This document shows positions 58,276-64,000 of a stretch of DNA of 64,000 nucleotides, piece by piece. Origin of the DNA: Ignelater luminosus (taxonomy: Eukaryota; Arthropoda; Insecta; Coleoptera; Elateridae); assembly GCA_011009095.1 (NCBI GenBank), contig VTPC01003413.1, forward strand, positions 1 through 64,000. Reading direction: 5' to 3'. The notes under the pieces are model-generated. The model made no database searches, was not told where the DNA came from, and saw only the letters and a list, made by a program, of their open reading frames with translations. Each line of letters opens with the position of its first letter. Positions within the stretch are counted from its first letter, which is position 1. The position numbers were made by a program, and so were the translations under genes.

Positions 58276-58646
58276 ATTTGTAAATAAATTACACAAAGCA
58301 ATGAATAACGATAGATGCATGTTTGATTATTAGAATGAAATAACAAATTATTGGTTGTCATGAATCGTTCGAATTCAGAACTCAGTACATGTGCTGCAAA
58401 AATCAAAACAACACGAAAAAGCATGTTGTTAGCATCCTAGCTTGCTAGATACATGAATACAAGCATCAAGCGCGTTTTTCTGCCTTTGCGTATATATGTT
58501 ACTATTCGAGTTGGGCAGCGCTCGACGCGACGCCACGCGGTAAATGCTGTCACTAATATCGTCGGGGTCGAGTTTTAAATTTTTAACGGCGTGGTTATTT
58601 ACATTTTTACTAAGTAAGTAGAAACGTAGAAACAATATTTTTCCAG

Positions 58647-59425
58647 ATGTCTAATGGTGTGACAAAAAGCAAAAATAATTGCTGTGTCCTTCAGTGCAAG
58701 TCCACATATAAAAGTCCAAACATTTCGTTTCATAAATTCCACAAGTCAGAATATTAACGAAAAATTGAAATTAGGGAAGGATATCTCTGCCTACATGAAA
58801 GTGTGTAGTTTGCACTTTAAGAACGACAATTTTTTCTTTGGTGGAGGTAAGTAAAGAATTTATTTTGGTTAGCTAAAAAGTAGCATAATAGTTTAGATAT
58901 TATTTTCATTTTATGGCTCATATTAATAAAATTAATCGACTTAAAAAAACCGCAGTCCCCAGCCAAAATTTACCAGTCTATTCACATGATTGTATCTTAA
59001 GCCCTACACAAATGCATTGGCATCTACATAGAGAACAAAGACTGCAAAACCGAGCGAAAAATAAAAGTGTACAAAAGGCTGTGGAACATGTAGAAGAATT
59101 ACCAGATCTAACAGCTGGAGGAAAGTGTTATGATCGTTATGATACAATAGAAGCAGCAAGAAATTTATTAAATTTTAAAGAAAGCTCTGCAGTATTTTCT
59201 AAAACTCCAGTAGAAATTAAAAAGACTTACGAGGACAAAGGAGTACAAGTAAATACTTATGATGATTTTACGTCATACAATATTGAAAATCTCATGGACA
59301 GTGATTATAAGTACAGAATTCTAACAGGTGTTATAAATCTCTCCAATACTGGCCCAAAACAGGTTTTAAGCTGCCCCTTTTGTTACCAAATCAATAATTT
59401 GATATTTTTTGATAGTAGTTATTAG
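58647..59425 (+). pseudogene. THAP-domain protein remnant (P-element/THAP9-like)
   Basis: Exon-like start at 58647 (after TTTTTCCAG) encodes NNCCVLQCKSTYKSPNISFH and KFHKSE, the first half of a C2CH THAP zinc finger. After a stop and frame change comes KVCSLHFKNDNFFFGG, the C-x2-H second half, then a GTAAGT donor at 58847. The middle of the domain with its usual Trp is missing. The downstream frame 58913-59425 begins with RLKKTAVPSQNLP, the stretch that normally follows a transposon THAP domain, and continues with EDKGVQVNTYDDFTSYNIEN and YKYRILTGV. No RNase H-like transposase core is present. A broken DNA-binding half of a P-like transposase. Confidence 0.75.
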
Positions 59426-60271
59426 TTCCTGTAGCATTAATTTTGTCCTATTTATAATAATTAATAAATGTACAAGTGAAGTGTTCATATTTTCATTATT
59501 GTAGGACTAGTACTTATTAAGAACAAATATAAATATGTTCAAAATATTTGTATTATAATACTACTAATTGTTATTAGAACAAAAGCACATTTCATCAGAA
59601 ATAATAATAATAATAATAATATACTTCCTTAAAATACGCAAAAGAAACATTTAAAAAAATCACTGAGCACTAGGTAGTTGTATCAGTTGTTTGATATGAA
59701 AATAATTAAAATAAACAAAATGTAACTTATTACCGCTGCTAGCACTTCTAACTACCCCGACGTTGTCCACCATATTGTTTACAACCAGTGGCGCCACCAA
59801 CGGCCGTGCCTTTCTCGAAGGCACTTACCATAAACGAAAGCCGCATTCATAAGCAAGAAAAGGAAAAAAACAATTTTCAAATCGGTTGTTCGCTTCCCGC
59901 GCAGTGCGAGTTTGAAACAGCGCTGTATTTCTTCACGCTCTTTGACATTGCGCGCCTCTAGCGAGTAAAGGTAGAATTTTTTTGAAAAACTAAATTCAGA
60001 TTCGTGTTCAACAGCATCAAATTAGTAAAGAAAGCTTATATTTAGATCGAAAAATGTGTAGACAAATGCAGAAACTGGAGAAATATAAAGATAAGTCTGT
60101 TTTTCGTTTGTTTTCTCGTTTTAAGCCGTTTGTTCCCGCCCGTTCGGCTGTAAATGTAAATTTTTTGCTGAAATTTTGTTTGTGTCGTTTTTTCAACCTA
60201 ATACACACGGGGAAATTGTAGCCCGCTGATTCTGAGCATATAACCAAATCCAGCGCAGGCCTACTCCACAT

Positions 60272-63200
60272 ATTACTTCGTTTATTATTATTGTTATTAT
60301 TATAGAAGCTTCATGAAACAGAAATACATTGCTTTCTGTTTTGTGTCTTTCAATCAACATATTAAACTGAAAAAGGTGAAATCATGCAATTTGACAGAAG
60401 AATTTTCCAATGTCTAAAGAGGATCTAAAGCCCCACGTAAGAAGTGAAGCGTGGCATAAAATTTATGTCTTTAAAATTTTTATTTTTTTCTTGCTTGAAG
60501 AATGTCGATACCCACAGAAGATTTTTCCATGTTAAGGAAGTTTTATCACTGCATGCTAATCAACATATATGTCCACATTATTACAATTAAAATTGTGTTA
60601 ACCTTTAAAAATGATGTAGAAATTTCGAAGCATTGTACGTTACTAAGGCAACGTAACATCTATTCCATTTATTTTTCTTATATTATCGGTTACCTGTGCT
60701 TTTTACAGTTAAAATTAAATCTATACATTATTTTGTTTAGGTATAATAGAATATTCAAAAAATTTATCAAACTGAATTGCTTGTTTATAAGTATGCATGT
60801 AAAATTTCCAGTTTTAAAATTTATTCCTTCATTAAATGATCGGTCAGAGAGTTTGAAACTTTTTTGTGTGTAACAATATGCTTTACAGCTGCATTATATC
60901 AAAATTTAAATTTTTGTCTATTAGTGGACTTGCTGGAAGAACCTCCTTAAGTGCACATATTTAAGGATGCAGATGTAGTAATATACAGAGTTATCCATAA
61001 CGAAAATTTGACGTCATGGGCATTTGTTAAATTTCAACGTATGCTTGTTGTTCGTCACATCAGATTTCCTTCGAAGCATCCTTGACAGTGGTGTATTACG
61101 CATACCTATTTTCATTAAAGAAAAACGAAAAAAAGTTCACCACAGATTGCAAGTTGCAAAATCAAAAAAGTGTTCACCTCGTAGGAAAAAAAGCGCGGGT
61201 TATCAGCTGGTGTGTGATAAATAATAATGTAAAATAGTAACACATTGTACCAACATATTTTGGCTTTTATAGGCAAGGTTTTTATCAACGGATTCGTACT
61301 GATAGTTCTGATAAAAGTTGTCCTCTTTTTTAAAATAATTCTAACTCTCACAATTCTCCATGAATATAATAGCAAAACAAATTTGAAATTATAATGAATT
61401 GAAACAAAGAGAAAAAGGCTATTAAATATCTACAAAAAAAAGTTACAACCGCAATGTCTTATAATACGATAAAATTATACTCTCGATAGCTTTTGATTAT
61501 CAATCATGTGTTTTTAACGATGATGGCATGCTATAAAGATTTCCGAATTCACTTCGCAGAAATGCATATTTATAGGAAAAGTTTACCGCTATACATTTAT
61601 TCACACAACGGACGTTTCTTTTTGTTTCCGGTTTTTTCCTTATTTTTTTAAATAACTAAACTAGTAGTCCAATGTCTATAAATAGCAATTATTCACATTT
61701 TAACGAAATGTAATTTTTCAAGGTATGATAAAAGCAACATACTTTCAATATGATAAAAGCAACATATTTTCAATATGATAATGTATTTGATAATCCAAAC
61801 ACCGGTAATGAAATAGACAAACCAATAATAAATTACTCTAAAATATTTAGACATTTGATGGTCGTCTTAATGAATAATCGAATAAAATGTTAGCAATCAA
61901 TAAAATTCTAGATCATTTAAATTATTAAACTGTCGTCTTGTTTGAACCCATGTAATTTTCACACGTTTTTTTTAACTTACTGTACAGGATGTTTTAAACA
62001 ATGATTACGCCTCTTGATAAAAGTGATAGGCAACCCAATCTGCACGTTGATATTTTTAAATTAAAAAAATTGAAAATCAAGACTAGTAGGCAGAGACAAT
62101 CTTTTGTTGCATCATTTACGTTTGTTCAGTTTGACATTTTAATCTTACTAGAATACAAATACAAATTCGAATAATGAAAAGGAAGGTATGATATTAATTT
62201 TTAGGGAGTGTCGAAAAAATCCAAATAACGGACATTTTGAACACACGTTGCAATAACCATACCTTGTTTGTTTGATTTATCTTAATTTAAATCTTCTTAT
62301 AGTTTACTCATTACTTATTTTTTGTAAGGCTTTAGTTTGTTACATTTTTTTGTTGTTCATATCTAATTTCTACATTGCATTAATAAAAGTCAATTAACAT
62401 TACCATCATTAATTTTTTTTGTCTTAATTAAATACAGTTAATCATGCCGAAATCTAACCTTAAAAATAACTTGAGAAACATTCGTGTGTCAAATTGCTAT
62501 AATACAAGCAGATGTTTTGTTCTTTTAGAATTCGCGATTTTCATCAACCAACAGATGGCGGTAAATTTCGTAATTTAATACGTCAAACAGCGTTGTCGAA
62601 GTTAACGATAAATCTCCAGATCTGATGTCTATATGTAATTGTTTCACTTCTTCTTGCAATAATGCTGTTTATTATTACACTAGTTTTTTTTATTTCCAGC
62701 CGGTATCACCGGTCCTTACAAATCGCCAATACAAAAAAAAAGTTGTAGTGGCCTGTGAAAATGTATGATGTTGCATATTTATATTTAGCTAGCGTGAATA
62801 AAGCTTTTACCTTATTCTTGTCTGTTGTTTGTATTTCAATACAGAACTTACTTCTCACTTTAGCTGCATTCAAAGAAGGTTTGCATCGTACCTAATATAT
62901 TCCGTTGCTTCTTATTTTTAGTTGTAAACATAAAAAAAGTGAACAAATAGTTACACGCAAGTTGAGCTACTCACAATTTCACAATCTAGATGAAAACCAC
63001 ATATCTTAAAGTAAGATAGCAAATTAGTATCGGCAAGACTTCGGAGTAGCAATATATTAAAATTTTACTTAAGGTATGTCCGTGGTATTTTTATGATATA
63101 GCAACACGGTTTTACAAAACTTGATCCACGGCTATCTAGATATTTACTAAAAACAAAGATTTTCATTTTTTTGTAATGCATGCAATAACTTTAACCTTTT

Positions 63201-63320
63201 GTTTTCTGGAAATTTTGCTTTCCCATACGTCTAACCCGTCTAACTTTTGTTGGTCGAACACTGTCTAGTGCTGCACGCGTAGAAGTACTAAAATGAAAGT
63301 ATATTAATACAAGGTTTCTA
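60272..63320. other. Featureless AT-rich DNA
   Basis: About 3 kb without a supportable gene. ORFs 60502-60873 and 61024-61224 carry no recognised domain. TACAGGATGTTTTAAAC at about 61983 resembles a common element end. Confidence 0.4.
61724..61780. repeat. 25-bp tandem repeat, just over two units
   Basis: TATGATAAAAGCAACATACT with TTCAA is followed by a near-identical unit (one or two changes) and the start of a third (TATGATAATG). Confidence 0.8.
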
Positions 63321-63325
63321 GCGAT

Positions 63326-63619
63326 TTGGAAATGTCAAGGAATATAAAATGGTCAGGGAAAATGAACATAAATCATGGAAAAATTCCCAGTGGTACATTT
63401 CCAAACCATGTATTTGAAATTGCCCGTTTTCGGGTGCCGAACAGAATGTGTAAGGTTGCACCGTATACTCGTAGAGGTCGTATTCGTATTTTTGATGTAG
63501 ACGAAGGGATTATTTTGAGATTTTGTCATGTGCAAGAATCTTGTGAGTGCAATAGCGTTCTTCGTCAAGTGAAAATGTGGAACAAAAAAGAGACTGTGAA
63601 CGGCAGGCTCTACCCATAG
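63326..63619 (+). pseudogene. Possible N-terminal fragment of a mariner-like transposase
   Basis: Reads PNHVFEIARFRVPNRMCKVA, PYTRRGRIRIFDVDEGIILR, then FCHVQESCECNSVLRQV. Order and spacing (PN-x-x-x-F, RRGR-x-R, acidic-aromatic linker, HTH with conserved leucines) resemble the N-terminus of the DDE_3 transposases elsewhere in this window. No catalytic part follows. It could instead be an unknown ORF. Confidence 0.4.
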
Positions 63620-64000
63620 GGATATTCCACCTAGAGATTTATAGTTATTTTCAAATTGTTATATTGACAGTCTGAAAATCAATGGCCGAGTAAGATCTCA
63701 GATTCCTCCGTGATTCCTTCTTGGTCCTTGGATCCTTGCCTTGTTTTGTTTATTTCTCGCATGATTCGAATGAAGTTGGAGATTTTTGGCTATTATCTTG
63801 ACTTCTTTATCTTGTTTTCTGTATTGTTTTCCTTCAGATGAGCTTTTTAAATTAGGTTTCTTTGGTTTGGTTTATTTAAAAATTTTTTAAACCTACAAGC
63901 ACAAAACGCAAGAGAAGAATGCAGCTACAAAACTACCAGAATTAGTGCAAGCAAATAGAAATTCAATTTAAAAAGTAGGATGTATAAAAACTTTTCTAAC
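63620..64000. other. Non-genic sequence to window end
   Basis: AT-rich, with nothing recognised. Confidence 0.4.

Larger units (their letters stand above)
56238..60263. mobile_element. THAP-gene (P-like) DNA transposon with 442-bp inverted repeats
   Basis: Inverted ends begin TAGGCCTGCGCTGGATTTGG (left) and end CCAGCGCAGGCCTA (right), inside a perfect 8-bp duplication CTCCACAT (56230-56237, 60264-60271). The arms 56238-56679 and 59822-60263 are both 442 bp and highly similar. A further inverted match links 56680-56814 with about 58404-58504. Contents: a minus-strand ORF (57165-57563), inserted Crypton repeats with an assembly gap, and a THAP-domain gene remnant (58647-59425). A THAP gene with an 8-bp duplication suggests the P superfamily, though the TAGG ends are not classic for P. 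Confidence 0.75.

Overview
This is an AT-rich eukaryotic, almost certainly insect, window. Host genes have short exons with GT-AG introns, there are interstitial TTAGG-type telomere repeats, and the mobile elements are of insect kinds (piggyBac, P-like THAP, Crypton, mariner, R1-clade LINE, Ty3/Gypsy). A beetle is plausible, but the order cannot be fixed from sequence alone. Only two host genes are recognised with confidence. WARS2 (mitochondrial tryptophanyl-tRNA synthetase, minus strand, 10007-11597, 8 exons) and UBE3C (HECT ubiquitin ligase, plus strand, 12120-20105, 10 coding exons) are divergently arranged around a ~520-bp intergenic space. Their functions (mitochondrial translation; ubiquitin chain extension at the proteasome) are not obviously linked beyond the shared promoter region. 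A signal-peptide-coding exon at 26444-26507 probably opens a plus-strand secreted or membrane gene whose remaining exons were not found. Two unidentified exons lie at 6433-6540 and 7678-7736.

Layout. 1-6300: repeats, with a Ty3/Gypsy fossil (1595-3749) and a tandemly duplicated repeat interrupted by a foldback element. 6400-20200: host genes; the largest UBE3C intron holds a decayed IS630/Tc1/mariner element. 20450-25000: a foldback element, then a candidate 3.5-kb DNA transposon with a YqaJ-type nuclease remnant and a Tigger (pogo) fragment. 27595-29416: an hAT-type element with a perfect 8-bp target duplication and internal 22-bp repeats. 29.4-38.8 kb: mostly featureless AT-rich DNA, plus two R1-clade LINE fragments abutting a TTAGG array. 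38.8-44.3 kb: mariner, a Gypsy-like fossil, nested MITEs and a piggyBac remnant. 44.2-48.5 kb: a nest built from a Crypton tyrosine-recombinase element, its deletion derivatives in both orientations and a mariner-like element with ~100-bp terminal repeats. 49.4-52.8 kb: a foldback and an hAT-like element filled with decayed 9-nt repeats. 56238-60263: a 4-kb THAP (P-like) element with 442-bp inverted repeats, an 8-bp target duplication and an assembly gap inside inserted Crypton repeats. The remainder is AT-rich DNA with nothing recognised.

The most notable observations are a TARG1/OARD1-like macro domain plus a CCCH zinc finger downstream of the integrase in the Ty3/Gypsy fossil; a 9-A run that puts the WARS2 KMSKS motif out of frame; a 4-nt coding first exon in UBE3C; the Crypton nest; and the THAP element with long inverted repeats. 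All protein-family calls are from recognised motifs, not from database searches.
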